Assembly (NCBI RefSeq): GCF_003716325.1
Contig: NZ_RDSR01000002.1
Span: 124,001-188,000 of the forward strand
Origin: Cryobacterium tepidiphilum
Lineage (GTDB): Bacteria > Actinomycetota > Actinomycetes > Actinomycetales > Microbacteriaceae
Reading direction: 5' to 3'
Length of the DNA: 64,000 nt
In this document: one piece after another, positions 41,178 through 49,252 of the stretch
Numbering within the stretch: position 1 is the first letter of the stretch
How the letters are laid out: every line of letters begins with the position of its first letter
Program-made: the position numbers and the translations under genes
Notes under the pieces: model-generated
What the model was told of the DNA's origin: nothing
Database searches by the model: none
The model's input: only the letters and a program-made list of their open reading frames with translations

Positions 41178-42803
41178 GTGGGCCGGTCGATGTCGTTACG
41201 GGTACAGCTGTTGCTGCTGCAACTCGCGATCGTGCTCGTGACCGTGCTCGGCACCGGCATCGTCGCCAGCGCGCTGCAGGAGCAGCAGCTCCGCGACGCG
41301 TACCGCGACCGGATGATCGGGGTCGCCCAGTCGGCCGCCTCCCTGCCCGCCATCGTCGACGCCTTCGACGACGCCGACCCGAGCGCCACCATCCAGCCCA
41401 TCGCGGAACTGCTGCGGAAGGCGTCGGACGTCACCTACGTGGTCGTGACGAATGCCGAGGGCATCCGCTATTCGCACCCCGACCCCGACCGCATCGGCGA
41501 GCACGTCTCCACCGACCCGTCGCTGCCTTTGTCGGGCAAGACCTACGTGGGGACGCAGACCGGAACCCTGGGTGCGTCGTGGCGGGTGAAGGTGCCCATC
41601 TTCAACCACGGGGGCGCCGTGATGGGGCTCGTCTCCGTCGGCATCCTCGAGTCCGACCTACGCAGCGACTACCTCGGAAACTCCACCCTGCTCTTCCTCA
41701 CCATCGCCATCGCGGCCGTGCTGGGCGTCATCGGCGCGGCCGGGGTGACCTCGCTGATCCGGCGGCGCATCTACGGGCTGGAGCCCGAGCAGATCGCCGG
41801 GCTGCTCGAAGAGCGCGAGGCGATCCTGCACGGCGTGCGCGAAGGCGTCGTTGCCGTCGACGACCGCGGTCACGTGACGCTCATCAACGACGCGGCGGCC
41901 CGGCTGTTGGGCATGGACGACAGCGCCGGCCTCATCGGCCGCCCGGCCGCCGAGGTGCTCGATGCCGACCTCGTGCAGGTGCTGGCCGACGTCGAGGCCG
42001 AACAACGCCTGGTGCTCTCCGGGGAGCGGGTGCTCGTGGTGCGCCGGGACAGCGCGGAGATCGACGGCAGCACGATCGGGGCGATCCTGATCCTCCGCGA
42101 CAACACGGAACTGCACACGCTGCTGCGCGACCTCGACGGCGCCCAGGGCCTGGCCGACGGCCTGCGCTCGCAGGCGCACGGTTTCGCGAACAAGCTGCAC
42201 GTGATCTCGGGACTGCTCGAGCTCGGGCACGTCGACGAGGCCGTCGCCTTCATCGCCCACGAGGGAAGCGGGGGGACCCTCGCCGACGTCACCGGTTCGA
42301 CCGGTATCCGCGACCTCGAGGTCGGCGCACTGCTGCTCGTGAAACAGGCGCACGCCAAGGAACTCGGCATCATCGTGTCGATCGATCCCGAATCCCAGCT
42401 TCCGGCGCTCGGCACCGACCCGGTGTCGGAACGACTGCGCGACGACCTGCTGACCGTCCTCGGCAACCTCCTCGACAACTCCGTGGAGGCCTGCGCGTAC
42501 GGCGGGCACGTGTCCGTGTCGGTTGCGGAGGCCACGGCGCCGGCGGGCGGCAGCGAGGTGACGGTGACGGTGGAGGACGACGGCGTCGGAATCCCCGCGG
42601 AACTCCGCGACCGCGTCTTCACCGCCGGCTTCTCCTCGAAGGCCACCCTTCCCGGGCAGCTGTCGACCGGGCGGGGGATCGGCCTCACCCTGGTCAAGCG
42701 CATTGCGCAGCGGCACGGCGGCAGCGTGGAGATCGACAGTGACCGGAACGCGGGCAACGGCGCGCGCATCGTGGTGAGGGTGCCCGCCGGGAGGCAGCTG
42801 TGA
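41178..42803 (+). CDS. CitA/DcuS-type sensor histidine kinase
   Basis: 541 aa. Span 1 at about 10-30, a periplasmic PASp (Cache) domain of about 135 residues ending in SVGILESDL, span 2 at about 175-200, a cytosolic PAS (REAILHGVREGVVAVDDRGHVTLINDAAARLLGM), and a SpoOB-type dimerisation helix with SQAHGFANKLHVISGLLELGH (His334). HATPase boxes NLLDNSVEAC and GRGIGLTLVKRI. CitA/DcuS/DctB-like sensors bind citrate, malate or fumarate outside the cell. GTG at 41178 is used; ATG at 41190 is an alternative. Confidence 0.93.
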   Translation: MGRSMSLRVQLLLLQLAIVLVTVLGTGIVASALQEQQLRDAYRDRMIGVAQSAASLPAIVDAFDDADPSATIQPIAELLRKASDVTYVVVTNAEGIRYSHPDPDRIGEHVSTDPSLPLSGKTYVGTQTGTLGASWRVKVPIFNHGGAVMGLVSVGILESDLRSDYLGNSTLLFLTIAIAAVLGVIGAAGVTSLIRRRIYGLEPEQIAGLLEEREAILHGVREGVVAVDDRGHVTLINDAAARLLGMDDSAGLIGRPAAEVLDADLVQVLADVEAEQRLVLSGERVLVVRRDSAEIDGSTIGAILILRDNTELHTLLRDLDGAQGLADGLRSQAHGFANKLHVISGLLELGHVDEAVAFIAHEGSGGTLADVTGSTGIRDLEVGALLLVKQAHAKELGIIVSIDPESQLPALGTDPVSERLRDDLLTVLGNLLDNSVEACAYGGHVSVSVAEATAPAGGSEVTVTVEDDGVGIPAELRDRVFTAGFSSKATLPGQLSTGRGIGLTLVKRIAQRHGGSVEIDSDRNAGNGARIVVRVPAGRQL

Positions 42804-43489
42804 CCGGCCGGCTGAGGGCGCTGATCGTCGACGATGACGTTGCGGTGGCCCGCATCCACCAGCGGTTCGTGGCCGAGCACCCGAGCTTCACGGTCGTCGG
42901 CGTCGCGCACAGCGGGGCATCCGCTTTGGAACAGATCGAACGGCTGAAACCCGACGTCGTGCTGCTCGACGTGTACCTGCCCGACTTCTCCGGCCTCGAA
43001 GTGCTCAGCCGCATGCGCCTCGAGCATGGCCGGCATGTGGAGGTCATCGCGGTGACCGCCGCCCGCGATCTCACGAGCGTGCGCGAGGCCCGCGCCAACG
43101 GCGTGCGCCACTACCTCGTGAAGCCGTTCACGGCGACGTCGCTGCGGGAGCGGCTCGACGAGGTGGAACGCCACCACGCGACGCTACGGCGCACGGCCCG
43201 GGGCGAGCCCCTCGACCAGCGCACCGTGGACCAGATCATCGCCAGCACCGCCACCACGCCGTCGCTGCCGCCGAAGGGGCTCTCCCAGCCCACCCTCGAG
43301 CGCGTCGCGACGGTGCTGCGGGAGGCGGGGGCCGATCTTTCGGCCAGCGAGATCGCCGAACGCATCGGCATGTCGAGGGTGGGCGCCCGCCGCTACCTCG
43401 AGCACCTCGTGGGCCGGGGCCTCGCATCGGTCGAACCGCGGTACGGCGCCACCGGGCGCCCCGAGAACCGCTATCGCGTCGCGCCCTGA
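42800..43489 (+). CDS. CitB/DcuR-type response regulator
   Basis: 229 aa, GTG overlapping the kinase stop by 4 bp. Receiver: ALIVDDDVAVARIHQRFV, VVLLDVYLPDFSGLEVL (Asp57), VKPFTATSLRERLDEV. The C-terminal domain has a linker (TPSLPPKGLSQPTLERVATVLREAG) and an HTH (LSASEIAERIGMSRVGARRYLEHLVGRGL), typical of CitB/DcuR. It probably activates the carboxylate genes around it, including prpDC, when the external acid is sensed; that target set is inference. Confidence 0.94.
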   Translation: MTGRLRALIVDDDVAVARIHQRFVAEHPSFTVVGVAHSGASALEQIERLKPDVVLLDVYLPDFSGLEVLSRMRLEHGRHVEVIAVTAARDLTSVREARANGVRHYLVKPFTATSLRERLDEVERHHATLRRTARGEPLDQRTVDQIIASTATTPSLPPKGLSQPTLERVATVLREAGADLSASEIAERIGMSRVGARRYLEHLVGRGLASVEPRYGATGRPENRYRVAP

Positions 43490-43497
43490 CCGTCGCA

Positions 43498-43527
43498 TTC
43501 ACAAATCACGGCCGGAGCCGATAGGTT
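43498..43527 (+). promoter_or_regulatory. Candidate promoter giving a leaderless prpD transcript
   Basis: TTCACA (43498-43503), an 18-bp spacer and TAGGTT (43522-43527). The -10 matches the actinobacterial TAnnnT pattern. Initiation 7 nt beyond the -10 coincides with the prpD GTG at 43534, and no ribosome-binding purine tract precedes the GTG, so leaderless translation is likely. Confidence 0.5.
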
Positions 43528-43533
43528 GCGTAT

Positions 43534-45069
43534 GTGAAGCTCCATGATGTGCGCGTGCACCGCAGCGACGAAAACCTCTCCCGTGAGAACCAGCTGGCCT
43601 GGAAACTGGCGGAGGTGGCCGGTGATCCGGTGGAGGTCGGATCCGATGTCACCGAGATGATCATCAACCGGGTCATCGACAACGCATCGGTGGCCGCAGC
43701 CTCCCTGACGCGTGGCCCGGTCGTCTCTGCCCGGGCGCAGGCCCTCTCGCACCCGCGGTCGACCGGGGGCGACGGCGCCAACGTCTTCGGCATCGACCCC
43801 GCCATCCGCGTCTCGCCGGAGTGGGCGGCGTGGGCCAACGGCGTCGCCGTGCGGGAGCTCGACTACCACGACACCTTCCTCGCCGCCGAGTACTCGCACC
43901 CGGGCGACAACATCCCGCCGATCACGGCGGTGGCGCAGCACCTCGCCGCCGAGCGCGGGCTCACCGGGCGCGATCTCGTGCGCGGCATCGCCACCGGGTA
44001 TGAGGTGCAGATCGACCTCGTCACCGCGATCAGCCTCCACCGGCACAAGATCGACCATGTCGCCCACCTCGGCCCCTCCGCGGCGGCCGGCATAGGCACC
44101 CTCCTCGGCCTCGACACCGAGACCATCTTCCAGTCCATCGGGCAGGCCCTGCACACCACCACGGCCACCCGCCAGTCCCGCAAGGGCGAGATCTCCAGCT
44201 GGAAGGCGCACGCGCCGGCCTTCGCCGGCAAGATGGCGGTGGAGGCCGTGGACCGGGCGATGCGCGGGCAGACCAGTCCCACGCCCATCTACGAGGGCGA
44301 GGACGGGGTCATCGCCTGGCTGCTGGACGGCCCGCAAGGCGCGTACGAGGTGCCGCTGCCGGAGCGCGGGGAGGCCAAGCGGGCGATCCTGGACAGCTAC
44401 ACGAAGGAGCACTCCGCGGAGTACCAGGCGCAGGCGTGGATCGACCTCGCCCGGAAGCTGGGCCGCGAGCACCCGGAGCTCCTCGAGGCCGGCGCGATCG
44501 CATCCGTTGTCATCCACACCTCGCACCACACCCACTACGTCATCGGTTCCGGGGCGAACGACCCGCAGAAGTACGACCCGACGGCGTCGCGGGAGACGCT
44601 CGACCACTCCATTCCCTACATCTTCACGGTGGCGCTGCAGGACGGCGCCTGGGACCACCAGGCTTCGTACGCGCCGGAGCGGGCCGCCCGGCCCGACACC
44701 GTGGCGCTCTGGCGGTCGATCACGACCGTCGAGGACCCGGAGTGGACCCGCCGATACCACTCGCTCGACATGAGCGAGAAGGCGTTCGGCGGGCGCGTGG
44801 TCATCACGCTCACCGACGGCCGCACCGTGACCGATGAGATTGCCGTGGCCGACGCGCATCCGCTGGGCGCCAGGCCCTTCGCGCGGGAGCAGTACATCGA
44901 CAAGTTCCGCCGGCTGGCCGGCGAGGTGCTGGAGCCCGACGAGATCGAGCGCTTCCTGGAGCTGGCCCAGCGCCTGCCGGAGCTCGGCTCCCACGAGCTC
45001 GGCGCCCTGACGATCGACGCCCGGCCGGACCTGCTGCGGTCCGTACCCCTTCCGAAAGGACTGTTCTGA
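43534..45069 (+). CDS. prpD: 2-methylcitrate dehydratase (MmgE/PrpD family)
   Basis: 511 aa, GTG start. Family landmarks: [65 protein letters not shown] (active-site region), [41 protein letters not shown]. Converts 2-methylcitrate to 2-methyl-cis-aconitate in propionate degradation. The stop overlaps the prpC ATG (TGATG), so the pair is coupled. prpB, usually between or beside these genes, is absent from the window. Confidence 0.95.
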   Translation: MKLHDVRVHRSDENLSRENQLAWKLAEVAGDPVEVGSDVTEMIINRVIDNASVAAASLTRGPVVSARAQALSHPRSTGGDGANVFGIDPAIRVSPEWAAWANGVAVRELDYHDTFLAAEYSHPGDNIPPITAVAQHLAAERGLTGRDLVRGIATGYEVQIDLVTAISLHRHKIDHVAHLGPSAAAGIGTLLGLDTETIFQSIGQALHTTTATRQSRKGEISSWKAHAPAFAGKMAVEAVDRAMRGQTSPTPIYEGEDGVIAWLLDGPQGAYEVPLPERGEAKRAILDSYTKEHSAEYQAQAWIDLARKLGREHPELLEAGAIASVVIHTSHHTHYVIGSGANDPQKYDPTASRETLDHSIPYIFTVALQDGAWDHQASYAPERAARPDTVALWRSITTVEDPEWTRRYHSLDMSEKAFGGRVVITLTDGRTVTDEIAVADAHPLGARPFAREQYIDKFRRLAGEVLEPDEIERFLELAQRLPELGSHELGALTIDARPDLLRSVPLPKGLF

Positions 45070-46196
45070 TGCAGGAGCAAGAGATCTACAAGGGCCTCGT
45101 CGGGGTTCCCGTCGACTACACCGCCATCTCGCAGGTGAACTCGGAGACGAACTCCCTGCTCTACCGCGGCTACCCGGTGCAGGAGCTGGCGAAGCACTGC
45201 AGCTTCGAGGAGGTGGCGCTGCTGCTCTGGGACGGCGAGCTGCCCTCGAAGGACGAGCTCGAGGCGTTCTCCAAGCAGGAGCGGTCGCAGCGGGCACTCG
45301 ACCCCAATGTGCGCCGCGCGATCGACGACCTGCCGCTCACGACGCATCCGATGGACGTCTGCCGCACCGCGGTCAGCATCATCGGCGCCAACGACCCGGA
45401 TGCCGAGGACAACGCCCCCGAGCAGAACCTGCGCAAGGCCAAGCACCTGTTCGCGCAGCTGCCCGCCGTGGTCGCCTATGACCAGCGCCGCCGCCACGAC
45501 CAGCCGCTCATCGAACCGCGCGACGACCTCGACTACGCACGCAACCTCCTCTACATGACCTTCGGCGAGGTTCCCGGCGACGCCGTCGTCGACGCCTTCC
45601 GGGTTTCGCTCATCCTGTACGCGGAGCACTCGTTCAACGCGTCGACGTTCACCGCGCGCGTCATCGCCTCCACCCTCTCCGACCTCTACTCGTCGGTGAC
45701 CGGTGCCATCGGTGCGCTGAAGGGCGCGCTCCACGGCGGCGCGAACGAAGCGGTCATGCACACCTTCGACGAGATCGGCAGCGCCGACAAGGCCGACGCG
45801 TGGCTCGACGACGCGCTCGCGAACAAGCGCAAGATCATGGGCTTCGGGCACCGCGTGTACAAGAACGGCGACTCGCGCGTTCCCACCATGCGCGCGGCGA
45901 TGCAGACGGTGTTGGAGCAGGCCGGCCGGCAGGACCTCATCGAGCTCTACGAGGCGCTCGAGACCGGGATGCAGGAACGCAAGAACATCAAGCCGAACGT
46001 CGACTATCCGACGGGGCCGACCTACCACGTCATGGGGTTCGACACCGAGACGTTCACGCCGTTGTTCGTGGCGAGCCGCGTCGTCGGCTGGAGCGCCCAC
46101 GTCATGGAGCAGCTCGCGTCCAACGCGCTCATCCGCCCGCTGTCGGTCTACAACGGGCCCGCCCAGCGCTCCGTCCCCGCGCATTCCGTCGCGTGA
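45069..46196 (+). CDS. prpC: 2-methylcitrate synthase / citrate synthase
   Basis: 375 aa, the short dimeric type. SLLYRGYPVQELAKHCSFEEVALLLWDGELP at the start, YAEHSFNASTFTARVIASTLSD (first catalytic histidine), GALKGALHGGANEAVM (second histidine) and MGFGHRVYKNGDSR (third) complete the active site with FDTETFTPLFVASR. Condenses propionyl-CoA (or acetyl-CoA) with oxaloacetate. Its TGA stop (46194-46196) lies inside the left arm of the 60-bp palindrome copy B. Confidence 0.95.
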   Translation: MQEQEIYKGLVGVPVDYTAISQVNSETNSLLYRGYPVQELAKHCSFEEVALLLWDGELPSKDELEAFSKQERSQRALDPNVRRAIDDLPLTTHPMDVCRTAVSIIGANDPDAEDNAPEQNLRKAKHLFAQLPAVVAYDQRRRHDQPLIEPRDDLDYARNLLYMTFGEVPGDAVVDAFRVSLILYAEHSFNASTFTARVIASTLSDLYSSVTGAIGALKGALHGGANEAVMHTFDEIGSADKADAWLDDALANKRKIMGFGHRVYKNGDSRVPTMRAAMQTVLEQAGRQDLIELYEALETGMQERKNIKPNVDYPTGPTYHVMGFDTETFTPLFVASRVVGWSAHVMEQLASNALIRPLSVYNGPAQRSVPAHSVA

Positions 46197-46252
46197 GGGG
46201 TCACCTTTACCTAGTTGACGCGCGTTCGAACTAGGAAAAGCTGTCCCCTCAC
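46193..46252. repeat. 60-bp conserved palindrome, copy B
   Basis: Left arm 46193-46215 (begins GTGAGGGGTCACC, ends CCTAGT), 14-nt loop 46216-46229, right arm 46230-46252 (begins ACTAGG, ends CCCCTCAC). The arms pair at 20 of 23 positions. The left arm contains the prpC stop TGA and the right arm contains the stop TGA of the convergent ABATE-domain gene (46249-46251). It leaves no other intergenic sequence between the two genes. Confidence 0.92.
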
Positions 46253-46806
46253 GGGGGCTCTGTGGACGCCCGCCTCCGGAAGGCGACCATGTTCATCCGG
46301 TTGCCACAGCGGATGCTGCAGAATCGCTTGGACCCGTTGCGTGACAGGTCCAGGAGCAGGCCGTCGCAGTCATCCGCGCCGCACCGGCGGAGGCGCCCGG
46401 TCTCGGCCGTGCGGATGACGTCGACGAGGGCCAGCGCGACTTCGACCCGGATGCGTTCGGCCAGCGGCGCCGAGAGGTCGGTGGCGTGCAGGTGCCAGTC
46501 GAAGTCGTCGTGGCGCACCAGGCGAGGGAGCGCGTGTGCCTCCGCCAGCATGGCGTTGACCGCCTCGGCGGCGTCGTCGCGGCCGAGCGCCCAGATCGTG
46601 CGGATGCGCCCCCGCGTCTCCCGCACATCCGCCAGCTCGGCCTCATCCCGGTCGAAGCGCCCTGAGTACCGGTGTTGCGTGAGAAGGGCGGTCAACTGGG
46701 CAGGCGAAGCCAGCTCATCGACCCCGCTGCGGGAGGCTCCGGCGACGGTGTTGGCAAGGGCGACGGCGAACTCCAGGGCGTCCTCCGCGTCAGGGGCAAA
46801 ATGCAA
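46249..46806 (-). CDS. ABATE-domain / CGNR zinc-finger transcriptional regulator
   Basis: 185 aa, TTG start at 46806 with AAGGAG 5 nt before it; no in-frame ATG fits better. N-terminal ABATE domain (EFAVALANTVAGASRSGVDELASPAQLTALL ... RIRTIWAL) and C-terminal treble-clef RLRRCGADDCDGLLLDLSRNGSKRFCSIRCGNRMNM, where the usual CGNR tetrad reads C-G-N-R and four cysteines bind zinc. Probably represses or senses stress for the divergent EamA transporter; the pair is often linked. Confidence 0.88.
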   Translation of the reverse strand: MHFAPDAEDALEFAVALANTVAGASRSGVDELASPAQLTALLTQHRYSGRFDRDEAELADVRETRGRIRTIWALGRDDAAEAVNAMLAEAHALPRLVRHDDFDWHLHATDLSAPLAERIRVEVALALVDVIRTAETGRLRRCGADDCDGLLLDLSRNGSKRFCSIRCGNRMNMVAFRRRASTEPP

Positions 46807-46878
46807 ATTGACTCCTTACTCTTCACGAGACTAGCGTCAGCTTCAGAACATCGCCAGCTTGTCCCAGCAGGGGTCCTC

Positions 46879-47850
46879 ATGAAGCGCTCATCCACATCCG
46901 TCGGTCTCGTCATCGCTGTCGTCGCCGCAGCGGCCTTCGGCGCGTCGGGCGCGTTCGTGAAGCCGCTGCTTGAGGCGGGGTGGAGTCCGGCCGGCGCCGT
47001 CACGGTGCGCGCGTTCATCGGCGGATTCGTGCTCGCGCCGTTCGCGATCGTCGCCATCCGTGGCCGTTGGTCGGCGCTCTGGCGGGCGCGTTGGCGGGTG
47101 CTGGCCATGGCGTTCATTGGCGTCGCCGGCACCCAGCTCGCCTACTTCGCCGCGGTCCAGCGCATTCCGGTGGGCACGGCCATCCTCATGGAATACATGG
47201 CGCCGCTGCTGCTGGTCGGTGTCGCCTGGGTGCGCACGCGACGGATGCCGAAGGCCGTCGTTCTCATCGGTTCGGTGATCGCTTTGGCCGGGCTGGTTCT
47301 CGTCGTCTCGCCGGGTGGGGGCGCGGGCAGTTTCGATTCCCTCGGGCTCGTCTTCGCCATCGCGTCGATGGTCGGCTGCGCCATCTACTACCTGGTCGCC
47401 GCGAGGCCGAGCGACGGACTGCCGCCGGTCGCGCTGGCGGCGTTCGGCCTGCTCATCGGTGGTGTGGTGCTTGGGCTCGTGGGACTGACCGGCCTGGTCC
47501 CGTTCACGGCGACGTTCCGTGAGGTGCAGCTGTTCGGTGGACCCGTGCCGTGGTGGATACCGTTGCTGGTCGTGGGCGTCGTCGCGACCGCCATCGCCTA
47601 CGCCACGAGCATCACGGCGAGCGAGATGCTCGGCTCCCGCCTGGCGTCGTTCGCCGGGCTGCTCGAGGTCGTCGCCGCGACGTTCTATGCGTGGCTGCTC
47701 CTCGGCGAGGAGCTCACCATCCCGCAGCTGATCGGGGGCGTGCTGATCCTCGCCGGGATCGCCTTCGTGCGGTCGGAGCGCGCCGAGGCCGCGATCGCGC
47801 TCGAGCCGGGATCCGTCACCCGGCAGGCGTCCCTGCCCGACGCCGCGTGA
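46879..47850 (+). CDS. EamA/DMT-family transporter (RhaT/YdcZ-like)
   Basis: 323 aa, ten predicted spans in two EamA repeats (about 8-140 and 155-300). The first repeat opens VGLVIAVVAAAAFGASGAFVKPLLEAGWSP and ends with RIPVGTAILMEYMAPLLLVGVAWV; the second ends with AYATSITASEMLGSRLASFAGLLEVVAATFYAWLLLGEELT. Likely a metabolite exporter. ATG at 46879, 72 bp from the divergent regulator start. Confidence 0.9.
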   Translation: MKRSSTSVGLVIAVVAAAAFGASGAFVKPLLEAGWSPAGAVTVRAFIGGFVLAPFAIVAIRGRWSALWRARWRVLAMAFIGVAGTQLAYFAAVQRIPVGTAILMEYMAPLLLVGVAWVRTRRMPKAVVLIGSVIALAGLVLVVSPGGGAGSFDSLGLVFAIASMVGCAIYYLVAARPSDGLPPVALAAFGLLIGGVVLGLVGLTGLVPFTATFREVQLFGGPVPWWIPLLVVGVVATAIAYATSITASEMLGSRLASFAGLLEVVAATFYAWLLLGEELTIPQLIGGVLILAGIAFVRSERAEAAIALEPGSVTRQASLPDAA

Positions 47851-47891
47851 AACGGAGCGGGGCGGGGGAAGCGAGGCGGGCGTGGGGGCGG

Positions 47892-48506
47892 CTAGTGCAG
47901 GCCGGCGGCGCGTCGTGCGGACCGGGCGGCCGCGGCGACCGCGTCCGCACCCTGAGCCAGCACGGCTGCCGAGGTCATCCAGCTGCCGCTGGCCGCGAAG
48001 ACGGCCGGATGCGCCAGGTGCTCGGCGAGGTTGGCCTCCGTCACGCCGCCGCTCGGCATGAACGTCAGGTCGCGGAAGACCGCGGCGTAGGCATCGAGCA
48101 GCGCGAGCCCGCCCGCCTGCTTCGCGGGGAAGAGCTTCAGCCGTCGAAGACCCAAGTCCCTCGCCGCGATGACCTCCGTGGGCGTCATCACTCCCGGCAC
48201 CAGGTCGATGCCGGCCTCGCGGGCCACCTGGGCGACGCCGGCGGAGAGACCCGGCGAGACGAAGAACTGCGCGCCGGCGTCGAGGGCGGCCTTCGCCTGG
48301 TCGGCGTCCAGCACCGTGCCGGCGCCGACCGTGAGCCCGTGCCGCCCCGCGAGCCGCGCGAGCGCCGCCAGCCCGAACTCGTTGCGCAGCGCGATCTCGA
48401 CGATGCGGATGCCCCCGGCGAGCAGCCCGTCGGCCAGCGCTTCGCACTGGGCTTCGTTCTCGGGGGAGGCCAGCGGAACGATGCGGTGTCCGTCGATGGC
48501 GCTCAT
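47892..48506 (-). CDS. eda: KDPG/KHG aldolase-family protein
   Basis: 204 aa, class I aldolase TIM barrel. IVEIALRNEFGLAALARL (Glu37), VGAGTVLDADQAKAALDAGAQFFVSPGL, PGVMTPTEVIAARDLGLRRLKLFPAK (Schiff-base Lys124) and FMPSGGVTEANLAEHL all match Eda. In the VE-x-x-LR strand, the threonine usual in Eda is replaced by alanine and the later Thr by Asn. Splits KDPG (or KDG/KHG) to pyruvate. ATG at 48506 overlaps the kduD stop by 4 bp; last gene of the minus-strand uronate operon. Confidence 0.9.
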   Translation of the reverse strand: MSAIDGHRIVPLASPENEAQCEALADGLLAGGIRIVEIALRNEFGLAALARLAGRHGLTVGAGTVLDADQAKAALDAGAQFFVSPGLSAGVAQVAREAGIDLVPGVMTPTEVIAARDLGLRRLKLFPAKQAGGLALLDAYAAVFRDLTFMPSGGVTEANLAEHLAHPAVFAASGSWMTSAAVLAQGADAVAAAARSARRAAGLH

Positions 48507-49252
48507 CGTCCGAGCCAGCCCCCGTCGACCGGGATGATCGCGCCGGTGACGTAGTTCGCCGCCTCGCTCGCCAGGAAGACGGCCGCCCCGCCGAGGTCGG
48601 ATCCCTCTCCCCACCGACCCATCGGGATGCGATCGAGGATCGCCGCTGACCGCTCGGCGTCGTCGCGGAGCTTCTCGGTGTTGTCCGTGGCGATGTAGCC
48701 GGGCGCGATCCCGTTGACGGTGACGCCGCGCGCCGCCCATTCGTTGCTGAGAGCCCGCACGAGGCCCGCGATGCCCGACTTGGCGGCGGCGTAGCCGGGA
48801 ACGTTGATGCCGCCCTGGAAGCTCAGCAGGCTCGCGGTGAAGATGACCCGGCCGCTGCCGCGCTCCAGCATCCCCTCGCCCACGAGCTGGCTCAGCACGA
48901 ACTGGCTGGACAGGTTGACCTGCAGCACCTCGTCCCACCACTCCAGCGGATGCTCCGCCGCGGGGCTCCGCCGGATCGTGCCGGCGTTGTTGACGAGGAT
49001 GTCAGCACCACGCACCTCCCGGCCGAACTCCTGGACCGCCTCGCGGTCGGTGAAGTCGACGGCGTGGCCCGTGAAGCTGCGGCCGAGTGACCGAACGCGT
49101 TCGCCGATCGCGCCGCCGCCTTCCTCCTGCCGCGATGAGGCGCCGATGATGTCGGCGCCGGCGGCGGCCAGCGCTTCCGCCATTCCGAAGCCGATGCCTC
49201 GGCGTGCACCGGTGACGACGGCGGTCTTGCCGGTCAGGTCGAACGGGGTCAT
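48503..49252 (-). CDS. kduD: SDR oxidoreductase, 2-deoxy-D-gluconate 3-dehydrogenase (KduD) type
   Basis: 249 aa, KduD-like SDR. FDLTGKTAVVTGARRGIGFGMAEALA (TGxxxGIG, here TGARRGIG), NNAGTIRR, catalytic Ser141 (FTASLLSFQGG), Tyr154/Lys158 (GYAAAKSG), and C-terminal VTGAIIPVDGGWLGR as in KduD. Reduces 2,5-diketo-3-deoxygluconate (DKII product from KduI) to KDG. ATG overlaps the Zn-ADH stop by 4 bp. Confidence 0.9.
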   Translation of the reverse strand: MTPFDLTGKTAVVTGARRGIGFGMAEALAAAGADIIGASSRQEEGGGAIGERVRSLGRSFTGHAVDFTDREAVQEFGREVRGADILVNNAGTIRRSPAAEHPLEWWDEVLQVNLSSQFVLSQLVGEGMLERGSGRVIFTASLLSFQGGINVPGYAAAKSGIAGLVRALSNEWAARGVTVNGIAPGYIATDNTEKLRDDAERSAAILDRIPMGRWGEGSDLGGAAVFLASEAANYVTGAIIPVDGGWLGR

